Made by a program: the position numbers and the translations under genes. This document shows, in pieces, positions 11,727 to 19,907 of a stretch of DNA of 64,000 bases (position 1 is its first letter; each line of letters starts with the position of its first letter). Location: the NCBI RefSeq assembly GCF_020523605.1, contig NZ_JAJAQI010000009.1, positions 89,189 through 153,188 of the forward strand, written 5' to 3'. This DNA is from Roseicella aerolata (GTDB lineage: Bacteria; Pseudomonadota; Alphaproteobacteria; Acetobacterales; Acetobacteraceae). Below the pieces are notes generated by a model. That model did not search any database. It worked only from the letters and a program-made list of their open reading frames with translations, and was not told the DNA's origin.

Positions 11727-11938
11727 CCCGCGTCCCTCCCTGTTCGTTGTTGGGGCAATCCTCCCGCCTCACGCGGCAGGGCGCAAGGCGGAGGATCATG
11801 CGCCGCTGTCCGACGCATTTGTGCAGCGCGCCTTGGCGCGGGATGACGCGCCGGTGATCTGGGCTTGGCGGCGAACCGGGCTAGGCCAGCAGAGTTGGAA
11901 AGGCCGTCCAACCGCTGGTTTTTCCCGGAGCATCCGCC
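11727..11938. promoter_or_regulatory. Divergent intergenic region between Bug and DUF3597 genes
   Basis: A 212-bp gap between oppositely oriented start codons must hold promoters for both genes. I could not pick convincing -35/-10 pairs or an operator in it. Confidence 0.4.
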
Positions 11939-12358
11939 ATGAGCATATTCGGCAGCATCCTTTCCAAGATCATGGGCCGCAGCGAGGCGGCGCAACCCGA
12001 AGCGACTCCGCCGGCCGAGGCGGCGGCCCAGGGCGGCTCCCCGCCCCCGCCCGGCGCGCATGACGATGCGGCGACCGCCGGCCGCCCGGCGGCGATGCAG
12101 GATGTCGATGTCGCGGGCATCCTCGACGGCATGGCGGCCCAGGCACCGCAGCGGCTCGACTGGAAGCACTCGATCGTGGATCTGATGAAGCTGCTCGGCC
12201 TCGACAGCAGCCTGGAAGCGCGCAAGCAACTCGCCCAGGAACTGCAGTACCAGGGCAACATGTCGGATTCCGCCAGCATGAACATCTGGCTGCACCGGCA
12301 GGTCATGCAGAAGCTGGCGCAGAATGGCGGGCGGGTGCCGGAAGAATTGCGCCGCTAG
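11939..12358 (+). CDS. DUF3597 domain-containing protein
   Basis: A 139-residue protein of unknown function. The N-terminus MSIFGSILSKIMG and the C-terminal half (VDVAGILDGMA, LDWKHSIVDLMKLLGLDSS, SASMNIWLHRQVMQKLAQNGG) are the DUF3597 signature, separated by a Pro/Ala-rich linker at about residues 17-50. The conserved core resembles LysM-associated or single-domain stress proteins in other bacteria, but no activity is established. There is no signal peptide or membrane segment. It appears to be monocistronic; a 14-bp-stem hairpin lies six bases after the stop. Confidence 0.88.
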   Translation: MSIFGSILSKIMGRSEAAQPEATPPAEAAAQGGSPPPPGAHDDAATAGRPAAMQDVDVAGILDGMAAQAPQRLDWKHSIVDLMKLLGLDSSLEARKQLAQELQYQGNMSDSASMNIWLHRQVMQKLAQNGGRVPEELRR

Positions 12359-12363
12359 CGCAA

Positions 12364-12395
12364 ATCGCGGACGGGCGTTCACGCCCGTCCGCGAT
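12364..12395. repeat. Dispersed palindromic repeat, copy 2 (perfect hairpin)
   Basis: A 14-bp perfect stem (12364-12377 with 12382-12395) around loop TTCA. It contains the core GGGCGTTCACGCCC. It sits between two converging genes, so it probably serves as a bidirectional terminator. It is the best-preserved copy of the repeat family seen at 1771, 15871, 51257 and 53536. Confidence 0.8.
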
Positions 12396-12434
12396 CGGCT
12401 CCAGGCGTTCCCCCGCCTATCCCCTTCCCTGCCG

Positions 12435-13412
12435 TCACTCCGCCCGGATGCCCAACTGCCGGATCAGCGCGCCGAAGCTGCCCCACAGGTCGCGCAGCAT
12501 CGCCATGAAGGGCTCCGGCCCGAGCGGGCCCACCTCCACCCCGACCGACTCGAACTGCCGGCGCAGGCCGGGTGTCGCCAGGCCGGCATGGATCTCGGTG
12601 ACCAAGCGATCAATGATCGGTCTGGGCGTCCCGGCCGGCACCATCAGCCCGTTCCAGCCGCCGATGTCGTAATCCGGCGGGCCGCCCGCCTGGGCGATCG
12701 GCGGCACCCCGGGCACCAGCGGCGAGGGCTTCGCCGTGGTCAGGCCAAGCGCGCGGAGCTGCCCTTCCTGCACCAGCCGCCAGGCAGCGGCCGGCGTGTC
12801 GATGCCGTAATCCACCTGCCCGCCGAGCAGCGCGGCCAGCGCCGGACCGCTGCCCTGGAAGGGGACATGCAGGGCATCAAGCTCGGCCTTGGCATTGAAC
12901 AGCGCCGTCAACAAATGCTGCGCTCCGCCGACGCCGGAGGAGTTATGGGTGAACTTGCCCGGATTGGCGCGCACCAGCGCGAGGAAGCTGCGCAGGTCCT
13001 GTGCCGGGAAGTCGGGCTTCACCAGCAGCAGGAACGGGGCGATGCCGAAGGTGGTGACCGGCGCCAGCTCGCGCTCCACATCATAGGGCGTGCGCGCGAC
13101 CAACGGCTGGAAGGTGACGGGTCCGATCGAGGCCGAGAGCAGCGTGTAGCCATCGGGCGCGGCCTTGGCGACCGCATTGGTGCCGATCTGCCCGCCCGCG
13201 CCCGGCCGGTTCTCCGGCACCACGGTCTGGCCCAGGCGCTCCGACAGCCATTGCGCGACGAGGCGCCCCTGGATGTCGGTGGACTGGCCCGGCGGCCAGG
13301 GAATGATCAGGCGCATCGGGCGTGCCGGCCAGGGCGCCGGTGCCTGGGCAAGCCCGGGACGGGGTATGAAGGGCAGCGCGGCAGCCGCGCCGAGGATGGT
13401 CCGGCGGTTCAT
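12435..13412 (-). CDS. Bug-family periplasmic substrate-binding protein
   Basis: A 325-residue binding protein. The start at MNRRTILGAAAALPF gives a twin-arginine-like signal (RRTIL) cleaved after GLAQA. The longer frame would add 74 residues of arginine-rich translation into the intergenic region. The mature part has MRLIIPWPPGQSTD and VVPENRPGAGGQIG. It is strikingly similar to the divergent neighbour at 13738 (IVPWPPGQATD, IVPENRAGAGGMIG), so the two look like an inverted duplication. No TctA/TctB partner is present. The ligand is unknown. Confidence 0.88.
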   Translation of the reverse strand: MNRRTILGAAAALPFIPRPGLAQAPAPWPARPMRLIIPWPPGQSTDIQGRLVAQWLSERLGQTVVPENRPGAGGQIGTNAVAKAAPDGYTLLSASIGPVTFQPLVARTPYDVERELAPVTTFGIAPFLLLVKPDFPAQDLRSFLALVRANPGKFTHNSSGVGGAQHLLTALFNAKAELDALHVPFQGSGPALAALLGGQVDYGIDTPAAAWRLVQEGQLRALGLTTAKPSPLVPGVPPIAQAGGPPDYDIGGWNGLMVPAGTPRPIIDRLVTEIHAGLATPGLRRQFESVGVEVGPLGPEPFMAMLRDLWGSFGALIRQLGIRAE

Positions 13413-13737
13413 AAATGATGGCCTCCCTGGTCCGGGCGTGCCGCGGCAGGACCGCGTGCCGTCCGGTTCGCCATCATCATGCTTGTCCGTTGGTAGCGAT
13501 GTCACGCCGAAGCTGCGCGATGCGGGCCAAGGCCATGCCCGCCTGCCCGGCCAGGCATGCCGTCCCTTCGCCCATGCCTTCGGCAGGGAGGGGCGACGGC
13601 AGATCAACCGGGCAGCACCGGATTCGGGGCGCATCGGCGGATTTTGGTCCGCCGACGGCTTGAATTCGCCACCAGGGTGCTTGGCGCCGTGTCATCGCCG
13701 CGCCACATGGGCCACCGCCAACACGGGAAACGTCCCA
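13413..13737. promoter_or_regulatory. Divergent control region between two paralogous Bug genes
   Basis: A 325-bp stretch without a supported gene, between two outward-reading start codons. It contains an inverted repeat at 13634-13655 (TCGGCGGA, six-base spacer, TCCGCCGA) that could be a regulator site or a small hairpin. TTGAAT at 13660 is a possible -35 for the rightward gene, but no matching -10 is clear. Open frames crossing it are arginine-rich and unconvincing. Confidence 0.45.
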
Positions 13738-14718
13738 ATGCAACGTCGTACCCTGCTGCTCGCCACAGGCGGGCTTGCCGCGCCCGCCCTGCTGCCAGCG
13801 CCTGCACGGGCCCAGGCGGCCTATCCGGCCCGCCCGGTGCGAATGATCGTCCCCTGGCCGCCCGGCCAGGCAACGGATCTGATGGGCCGCATCACCGCCA
13901 CCAAGATCAGCGAACTCTGGGGCCAGCCCATCGTGCCGGAGAACCGGGCCGGCGCCGGCGGCATGATCGGTACCGATCTGGTGGCGAAGGCGGCGCCCGA
14001 TGGCTATACCATCCTCGCCGCCTCCACCGGCCCGATCACCACGGCGCCGCTGGTGCAGCGCACGCCCTATGATCCGGAGAAGGACTTTACGCCCGTCGCG
14101 CAGATCGGCATCTCGCCCTATGTGCTGATTGTGCGGAACAACTTCCCCGCCCGCACGGCGGAGGAGTTCGTGGCCAAGGTGCGGGCCGAGCCGGGCAAGT
14201 ACACCTACGCCACCTCCGGTACCGGCGCCGCGGCGCATCTCATCACCCTGATGTTCCTCGCCAAGGCGAAGCTCGACACGGTGCATGTGCCCTTCCAGGG
14301 CAGCGCGCCGGGGCTGACGGCCGTGACCGGCGGGCAGGTGGACTTCGCGATCGAGACTCTGGCCGCCACCGCACCGCTGTTCCGCCAGGGCCAGGTGCGG
14401 GCGCTGGGGGTCTCCCTGCGCAACGGCACGGAACTGGCGCCGGAGGTGATGCCGCTGGCCCGCGTGCCCGGCATCGAAGGCTATGACGTGGGCGCCTTCG
14501 GCGGCTACATGGTCCCTGCCCGGACACCGGAGGATGTGGTGAAGCGCCTGGCCGAGGAGACCGGCAAGGCGCTGGCGACTCAGGAGGTGCGCGACCAGCT
14601 CGCGCGCATCGGCTTCCAGCCGCAGCACCGTGAGGGCGCGGACTTCGCCGAGTTCCTGCGCCGCCACCGCGAGGAGTTCCGCGAGATCATCCAGGCAAAC
14701 AACATCCGGGTGGATTGA
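13738..14718 (+). CDS. Bug-family periplasmic substrate-binding protein
   Basis: A 326-residue binding protein with a twin-arginine-like signal peptide (MQRRTLLLATGGLAAPALL, cleavage after ARAQA). The conserved Bug features are MIVPWPPGQATD, PENRAGAGGMIG, HVPFQGSAPGLTAV and GGQVDFAIE. The ATG at 13738 was preferred over a frame reaching 13165, which would run across the divergent Bug gene. It is a paralog of the gene at 12435. No permease genes are near. A hairpin terminator follows at 14733. Confidence 0.88.
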   Translation: MQRRTLLLATGGLAAPALLPAPARAQAAYPARPVRMIVPWPPGQATDLMGRITATKISELWGQPIVPENRAGAGGMIGTDLVAKAAPDGYTILAASTGPITTAPLVQRTPYDPEKDFTPVAQIGISPYVLIVRNNFPARTAEEFVAKVRAEPGKYTYATSGTGAAAHLITLMFLAKAKLDTVHVPFQGSAPGLTAVTGGQVDFAIETLAATAPLFRQGQVRALGVSLRNGTELAPEVMPLARVPGIEGYDVGAFGGYMVPARTPEDVVKRLAEETGKALATQEVRDQLARIGFQPQHREGADFAEFLRRHREEFREIIQANNIRVD

Positions 14719-14732
14719 GGGCCAGAGACCGC

Positions 14733-14756
14733 GACGGGGCGTGAATCTGCCCCGTC
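14733..14756. terminator. Hairpin between converging Bug and VOC genes
   Basis: An 8-bp perfect stem, GACGGGGC and GCCCCGTC with loop gtgaatct, lies 15 nt after the Bug stop. It can act on both strands, since the VOC gene converges from the right. Confidence 0.6.
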
Positions 14757-14828
14757 CTAAAGGATCTACAGCAGAGTGATGGCCAGCTTGGAAGGCACTC
14801 CGCTGCAGGGGTGGCGAGCGCGCCGGAA

Positions 14829-15833
14829 CTACTCCGCCGCGCTCCTCACCTGGTCCCACCAGGCGCACTCACCCTGCATCAGGGTGTGGTTGCCGGGCAG
14901 GACCTGCACCGGTGCCCGCTCCCCCGCCGCCGCGGCCTTCAGCCTCAACCCGCGCGCCTCCGCCCGCATCTCCGGGCTGCCCCAATTGCGCTCATGGCCC
15001 CAAAGGCTCGGGCCGGAATGCATCTCCACGGGCTGCCAGCTGGCGGGGTCCACCTGCCGTCCCCCCCAGCCATACTCCACCATGAAGCGACCGGGTGTGT
15101 GGGCGTAGAAGCTCGTCATGAAGTCGTTGGCATGGCGGCCAAGAGTGGTCGCCACCCTGCCCTCCTCTAGCATCGCCAGATCATAGCCCTGGCCGACATC
15201 ATCCAGGTTGAACAGTTCCAGCATCAGATGGTGCAGCCCGGACTGCCCGGTTTCGATCAGCGCCAAGGAGTGGTGCCGCGGGTTCACATGCATGAAAGAG
15301 GCGTGGAAGGGCCTGGCGACATAGTCCGAGATTCGGAAACCGAGCAGGTCCCGGTAGAAGGGCAGCACATCCGCCATGCGTGGCACCGTCAGCACCGCAT
15401 GCCCCATGCCGAGCGCGCCGGTGCGGAAGCCGCTGATGCAGCGCCCCGGCCGGAATGGCTCCGTGCTGCTCTCGGCGCCATGCACCAGTTCCAGCCGGTT
15501 GCCGAGCGGGTCCCGGGTGACGATCAACTCGGCGACGCGGCGCTGGTCGGCGAGCGCCCGGTCGCCGCGCGCGACCGGCATCCCAGCCGCCTCCAGCCGC
15601 GCCGCAAGGGCCGTGAGCGCCGCTGCATCGGCGACCTCCCAGCCGAAGAAGCGGGCGCCGTCGCGCGCCCCCGGCAGCACCACCAAGCGCTGCTTCCGGT
15701 CATCCATGCGAAATACAAGCTGGCTCGCGCTACGCTCGGCGAGCATGAGGCCGAGGAAGGCCGTGCCGAAGCCGGCCCAGTCCTCCGGGGCGCTCGCCTC
15801 GACACCGACATAGCCGAGCGCCTGGACCGCCAT
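14829..15833 (-). CDS. VOC-superfamily extradiol dioxygenase-like protein
   Basis: A 334-residue two-domain vicinal-oxygen-chelate protein of the BphC/HsaC type, about the size of class I extradiol ring-cleavage dioxygenases. Domain 1 covers about residues 1-130 and the catalytic domain about 140-295. Candidate metal ligands are His in GMGHAVLT, His in SGLHHLMLE and Glu in MVEYGWGG, in the right order for the Fe(II) 2-His-1-carboxylate site. The substrate would be a catechol-type compound; none is indicated by neighbours. The start is 38 bp downstream of the CTCTA end of an inverted copy of the dispersed repeat. Confidence 0.82.
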   Translation of the reverse strand: MAVQALGYVGVEASAPEDWAGFGTAFLGLMLAERSASQLVFRMDDRKQRLVVLPGARDGARFFGWEVADAAALTALAARLEAAGMPVARGDRALADQRRVAELIVTRDPLGNRLELVHGAESSTEPFRPGRCISGFRTGALGMGHAVLTVPRMADVLPFYRDLLGFRISDYVARPFHASFMHVNPRHHSLALIETGQSGLHHLMLELFNLDDVGQGYDLAMLEEGRVATTLGRHANDFMTSFYAHTPGRFMVEYGWGGRQVDPASWQPVEMHSGPSLWGHERNWGSPEMRAEARGLRLKAAAAGERAPVQVLPGNHTLMQGECAWWDQVRSAAE

Positions 15834-15870
15834 GGCTCCGCTCCCTGGTTGGTTTGCCTTGCCGGCATGC

Positions 15871-15920
15871 TAGAGCGGATCGGGGACGGGCGCGAACGCC
15901 CGGGCGCGAGACTCTGCTCC
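15871..15920 (-). repeat. Dispersed palindromic repeat, copy 3 (inverted)
   Basis: Read on the minus strand it contains GGGCGTTCGCGCCC, then GTCCCCGATCCGCTCTA, preceded by GCAGAGTCTCGC. It matches the copy at 51257-51305 over its whole length. The GCTCTA end points at the VOC start codon, 38 bp away, and may contribute a promoter. Confidence 0.75.
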
Positions 15921-16188
15921 AAAAAGCACGGGCACCAGCCGATGGGCGTTCAGATATGAGCGCAGTCCCCTGTAGGCCCGCCCGAAATAGAACCAAACGG
16001 CACGAGGCCGGTGGGTCGGCCGACGAGGCAGGATGCAGATGGAGCCGCCCCATGCGCGGGCAGCACCATGGACCCGCGGCGACGGAGGGGGCGGCCATGA
16101 GACCCGCGGAGATTGCCCCGCATGACGTGGTGGGCATGCCGGGCGCCGTCGCATGCTTGGGCCGGCTTGCCCCCTGCCCTTCCCCCCG

Positions 16189-16210
16189 CCAGGGGTCAAG
16201 CGCCCCCTGG
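16189..16210 (-). terminator. Hairpin after the PhyH gene
   Basis: A 7-bp stem CCAGGGG/CCCCTGG with an 8-base loop, 14 nt beyond the PhyH stop on the minus strand. The stem sequence resembles that at 1236-1257. No T-run follows. Confidence 0.45.
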
Positions 16211-16224
16211 GCCCGGCCCGTGCT

Positions 16225-17076
16225 TCAGTGGACCAGCGACATCTCGGGGATGCTCTCGCTGGCCATCCGGAAGCGGCCGATGCTGTCGGCATGCACCGCG
16301 CGCGCCGCCGCATCCGCCTCGGCCCGCGGGGCTGCCTCCAGATCGAAATGGCCATGGCGGTCCTCGCCCCGGACCAGCGTGGCCGAGAGGCGCGTGGCGC
16401 CGACATGCCTGACCCGCGTCGGGATGTAGCTGATGCCAAGGCCGATCCGGTCATGCGCGGCGCGGTTCGGCGCCGAGGCATGCAGCACCAGCGTATCATG
16501 CAGCGAGAACTCGCCCGGCGAGAGCGGAATGGGCACCGCCCTCGCCGCCTCGACCTCCGCCGTCACGGTCTGACCCCGGGAGAGCATCACCCGCGGATCC
16601 TTGCGGTCGGCATGCGGCAACTGGCCATGAAGATGGCTGCCCGGCAGCACGGTGACGCAGCCGCTCTCCTCCGTGCTCGGCGTCAGCGCCAGCCAGGCGG
16701 TCACATGCGCATGCGGCGCCAGGCCGAAATAGGTGCCGTCCTGGTGCCAGGGGACAAAGCCCTCGCTGCCCGCCGCCTTCCACCAGAGTGTGGTGTGGAA
16801 GACCAGGATGTCCGGCCCGACCAGGTCCTCCACCGCATCGAGGATCGCCGGGTGCCGGACGATCTCCGCCGCCCAGGGAAACAGCAGGTAGGGCTTCACC
16901 CGCGTCGAGGGCTGGCGCAGCCCGGCCCCCGATTCCGGCCGCGCCGCTTCCGCGCAGCATCGCAGCACATCCTGGTGCCAGCGCCCGGCCTGCACCGCAT
17001 CCACGGCGCGCAACGGCGAGACATAGCCATCGCGCCGGTAGGCGGCGACCTGGTCGTCCGAGAGGATCCTGCCCAT
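16225..17076 (-). CDS. Phytanoyl-CoA dioxygenase (PhyH) family protein
   Basis: A 283-residue Fe(II)/2-oxoglutarate oxygenase. The facial triad is visible as WHQDGTY (His, Asp) and the distal His in HDTLVLHAS, with a downstream Arg in HDRIGLGISY for 2-oxoglutarate. The start at MGRILSDDQVAAYRRDGYV was chosen because GAGGAGGCAGG precedes it and the YRRDGY opening is typical; the longer frame adds 11 residues. It is the last gene of a leftward operon after an amidohydrolase and a hotdog thioesterase, 33 bp downstream of the latter. The substrate is unknown. Confidence 0.87.
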   Translation of the reverse strand: MGRILSDDQVAAYRRDGYVSPLRAVDAVQAGRWHQDVLRCCAEAARPESGAGLRQPSTRVKPYLLFPWAAEIVRHPAILDAVEDLVGPDILVFHTTLWWKAAGSEGFVPWHQDGTYFGLAPHAHVTAWLALTPSTEESGCVTVLPGSHLHGQLPHADRKDPRVMLSRGQTVTAEVEAARAVPIPLSPGEFSLHDTLVLHASAPNRAAHDRIGLGISYIPTRVRHVGATRLSATLVRGEDRHGHFDLEAAPRAEADAAARAVHADSIGRFRMASESIPEMSLVH

Positions 17077-17109
17077 TCCTGCCTCCTCTGCCCGGCAGGA
17101 GCCTAGCAA

Positions 17110-17835
17110 TCAGCCTGCCACGGGCAGAGGGGTGATCCAGAGGGCGCGGGCGAGGCCGCGGAGCCCGCCATCCGCGCCGAAGAGCGCGGTGCCGGCATGC
17201 AGCTTCCGCCCCTCCCGCGCGATCTGCCAGCCAAGCACCACCACTGGCTCGTCCGGCACCACGCGCCCGTCCAGCCGGCCGGTGATGCGGCCGAGCAGCA
17301 TGCCCTGCGGCGCCGACCCGACCGTGAAGGCGAAGGAGCCGGCGCAGTCGAGCGCCGACCAGAGGTATTCCGCAGCGACGGCGCCGTCCTCGCCGGCGAA
17401 AGCAGGGGCCGGTCGCCAGAGCGCGGCGGCGAGGCCGGGACGGCCGGCGACGCGGCCCGTGAAGACTCGCAGCCCGACACCCTGCGGCCAGGCGGAGCCG
17501 CAGACGAAGCACCGGCCAGTGGAGTGGCTGAAGGGGCTCTCGAGGAACCAGCGCGTCGCATTGGCGGCCTCCGCTTGCGTCGGCGGGGCGGGCGGCACCA
17601 GTTCGAGCGCCGCCTCGCGCGCCTCGGCGATCAGGGTGCCGGTCGCATCCAGCGCCTGCACCGCGCCGCCCTCCCGCATGATCCGCAGCGGGACATCCAA
17701 TGGCCAGCCGCGGCGAAGCGTCACCTCGGCGGGTTGGGCGCCGAGCAGGGCCGCCATGCGGCCCGCGACATAGCCGCCATTGCCGAGGCCTGCCGGCCCG
17801 CGGAAGCGCGCCTCGATGAGCGCCGTCTCCATCAT
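17110..17835 (-). CDS. Hotdog-fold thioesterase-like protein with CFVCG motif
   Basis: A 241-residue protein with two hotdog-like halves. An N-terminal GLGNGGYVAGRMAALL helix is typical of acyl-CoA thioesterase/dehydratase folds. The central CFVCGSAWPQGVGLRVF and the C-terminal GRLDGRVVPDEPVVVLGW stretch match a poorly characterised family seen mainly in actinobacteria and proteobacteria. AGGAGG lies just upstream of two adjacent ATGs; the second (17832) has the better spacing. It starts 10 bp after the amidohydrolase stop. It is probably an acyl-CoA-binding or hydrolysing enzyme; activity is not proven. Confidence 0.75.
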   Translation of the reverse strand: MMETALIEARFRGPAGLGNGGYVAGRMAALLGAQPAEVTLRRGWPLDVPLRIMREGGAVQALDATGTLIAEAREAALELVPPAPPTQAEAANATRWFLESPFSHSTGRCFVCGSAWPQGVGLRVFTGRVAGRPGLAAALWRPAPAFAGEDGAVAAEYLWSALDCAGSFAFTVGSAPQGMLLGRITGRLDGRVVPDEPVVVLGWQIAREGRKLHAGTALFGADGGLRGLARALWITPLPVAG

Positions 17836-17845
17836 CGTGCCTCCT

Positions 17846-18685
17846 TCAGGTCCAGCCGTAGAGGGTGGCGGGGTTGTCCACCAGGATGCGCCGGCGCGTG
17901 GCCTCGTCCGGCGCCCAATGGCCGAGCAGGTCGAGCAGTTCCGCCTCCTCGATCGGATAGCCGGGCGGGTTCGGATGCGGCCAGTTGCTGGCCCAGAGGA
18001 TGCGCCCGGGCGCGGCGCGGATGGCGGCACGGGCGATGGCGGTGACATCGTCATAGAGCGGCGGGCCGCTGAGCGAGGTGTTGTAGGGCGCGCTCGCCTT
18101 CATCCAGACCCGCCCCGTCCCCAGTAGGCGCAGCAGGGCTTGCACCTGCGGCCGGTCGGGCGGGACCGGCGGGTGGAAGCGGCCGACATGGTCGATGACG
18201 ACGTCGCAGGGCAGCGCGCGGATCATGGCCTCCCGATCCGGCAGGTCCGTGCCGTCGAATTGCAACTGCACATGCCAGCCGAGGGGGGCGATGCGGGCGG
18301 CGACGGGCGCCAGCGCCTCCCAGCCCAGCGGGGCACCCTGCATCATGAAGAAGCGCGCGCCGCGGGCACCGGCGGCGTGCAGGCGGCGGAGCTCGGCCTC
18401 CGGCGTTTCGGGCATGACGACGACGACGGCACGCGCCGCTTCGCCCAGGGCGGCGACAGCGTCCAGGGTACAGCGGTTGTCGGCGCCATAGGCGGATGGC
18501 TGCACCACGACGGTGCGGGAGAGGCCGAGCCGCGCCAGCACGGCCCGCCAGGCCGCCAGATCAGCGTGGAATGGCGGCGCCTTGGCAGCGGTGGGCGCGA
18601 GAGGATAGCGCCCTGGCGGGCCGTAGATGTGCATATGGGTGTCGCAGGCGCCCGGCGGCACGGGCAGGCGCGGCAGGTCAGGCAT
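17846..18685 (-). CDS. Amidohydrolase-family TIM-barrel lactonase (LigI-like)
   Basis: A 279-residue amidohydrolase-2 protein. DTHMHIYGP near the N-terminus, the mid-protein His (HVQLQFDG), VVIDHVGR, and ILWASNWPHPN near the C-terminus are the signature of the 2-pyrone-4,6-dicarboxylate lactonase / 4-sulfomuconolactone hydrolase / sugar-lactonase branch. The start at MPDLPRLPVPPGACD is preceded by GGAGGA; a longer frame adds 17 unlikely residues. It is the first gene of a three-gene leftward operon with the CFVCG thioesterase and PhyH. Hydrolysis of a lactone is inferred; the compound is unknown. Confidence 0.83.
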   Translation of the reverse strand: MPDLPRLPVPPGACDTHMHIYGPPGRYPLAPTAAKAPPFHADLAAWRAVLARLGLSRTVVVQPSAYGADNRCTLDAVAALGEAARAVVVVMPETPEAELRRLHAAGARGARFFMMQGAPLGWEALAPVAARIAPLGWHVQLQFDGTDLPDREAMIRALPCDVVIDHVGRFHPPVPPDRPQVQALLRLLGTGRVWMKASAPYNTSLSGPPLYDDVTAIARAAIRAAPGRILWASNWPHPNPPGYPIEEAELLDLLGHWAPDEATRRRILVDNPATLYGWT

Positions 18686-18881
18686 GGACGCGTCCTCCGC
18701 CCCGGCAGGCCGCGGCCGGCAGTGCCGGGACTGCATTCTTCTGAGTTGGACTCACGAAAGATCACCGCCGGCCCGGCGCCAGCCTGCAAGCTCCCGGGCC
18801 GAGTGAAAGCGAGCGCGCCGCCGCTGTCCAGACCGGGCGGCCGGGCTATGCTGACGCCAATGCAGAACGGGAGGGAACACC

Positions 18882-19838
18882 ATGCCGAGCCGCCGCTCGC
18901 TGATGGCGGGAGCTGCCGCCGCGCCTGTCCTGGCGCGGGTGCGCACGGGACAGGCGCAGCCCTGGGTGCCGACACGCCCGATCCAGTGCATCATCGGCTT
19001 CGCCCCGGGCGGCGGCGCCGACCTGATCGCGCGGGCGATCATCGAGGCGGCGCAGCCACTGATCCCGCAGCCGCTGGTCGTGGTGAACCGGCCGGGCGCC
19101 GGCGGCACCATCGCGGCGCAGCAGGTGGCGGCCATGCAGGGGGACGGCCATGTACTGCTGATGGGCGGCGGCAGCGAGAGCACGAGCATCCCGGCCTTCC
19201 GCGCCCTGCCCTATGACGCGCGCGGCAGCTTCCGCGCGGTGATCCGGCTGATGCGGCAGCAGATGTTCATCCTGGCACGCGCCGATGGTCCGTACCGGAG
19301 GATGGAGGAGGCGATGGCCGCGGCGCGGGGGCGTCCACAGGCGGTGAGCCACGGCTCCTCCGGCATCGGCTCCATCTACCATGCCGTGTTCGTGGTGCTG
19401 GAGAAGCGGGCGGGGGTCGAGCTCCTGCACGTGCCCTTCACCGGCGGCGCGCCTGGCCTGCAGGCGGTCGCCTCCGGCCAGGTGGATCTGATGGTGGCGA
19501 GCCCGGAGGAGTACCGTGGCCTGACCGATGGCGGGCTGCTGCGGGTGCTCGCCTGCTGCTCGGCGGAACGGGCGGCGGCCTATCCGGATGTGCCGACGCT
19601 GAAGGAACTCGGCTGGGACATGACGCTCGAGAACATGAAGGGCTGGGTGGTGCCGGCGGGCACGCCCGATGCGGCGGTCGCCTATCTGCATGACCGGTTC
19701 CGCGCCGCGATGGCGCGGCCGAGCTGGCAGGCCTTCGTGGAGCGTGCCGGCGAGACGGATGGCTACCTCGATGGTCCCGGCTTCCAGGCCGCGATGGACA
19801 GCGTGCTGGATGCCGTGAGCGGCGCGTTGAAGGGATAG
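18882..19838 (+). CDS. Bug-family periplasmic substrate-binding protein
   Basis: A 318-residue binding protein with a Tat-like signal (MPSRRSLMAGAAAAPVLA, cleavage near GQAQP). The mature domain has IQCIIGFAPGGGADLIAR, VVNRPGAGGTIAAQ and HVPFTGGAPGLQAV. GGGAGGGAACACC precedes the ATG. It is divergent from the amidohydrolase operon across about 200 bp and converges with pepN. No TctAB genes are present, so the cargo is unknown, although the adjacent amidohydrolase operon might metabolise it. Confidence 0.88.
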   Translation: MPSRRSLMAGAAAAPVLARVRTGQAQPWVPTRPIQCIIGFAPGGGADLIARAIIEAAQPLIPQPLVVVNRPGAGGTIAAQQVAAMQGDGHVLLMGGGSESTSIPAFRALPYDARGSFRAVIRLMRQQMFILARADGPYRRMEEAMAAARGRPQAVSHGSSGIGSIYHAVFVVLEKRAGVELLHVPFTGGAPGLQAVASGQVDLMVASPEEYRGLTDGGLLRVLACCSAERAAAYPDVPTLKELGWDMTLENMKGWVVPAGTPDAAVAYLHDRFRAAMARPSWQAFVERAGETDGYLDGPGFQAAMDSVLDAVSGALKG

Positions 19839-19877
19839 ACAAGCCCCGATTGGTCCAGGTCGGATTGGGGAGGGGTT

Positions 19878-19902
19878 CCAAGGGGGACAGCGTCCCCCTT
19901 GG
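19878..19902. terminator. Bidirectional terminator between Bug gene and pepN
   Basis: An 11-bp perfect stem, CCAAGGGGGAC and GTCCCCCTTGG with a three-base loop, lies between two converging stops (19838 and 19908). A short T-rich stretch follows on the plus strand. Confidence 0.75.
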
Positions 19903-19907
19903 ATGTT

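Larger units (their letters stand above)
15834..16224. other. 391-bp intergenic stretch with a repeat and a hairpin
   Basis: Between the leftward PhyH gene and the leftward VOC gene. It holds an inverted dispersed repeat (15871-15920) and a hairpin (16189-16210). The remainder shows no reading frame with convincing composition or recognisable product. Confidence 0.6.
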
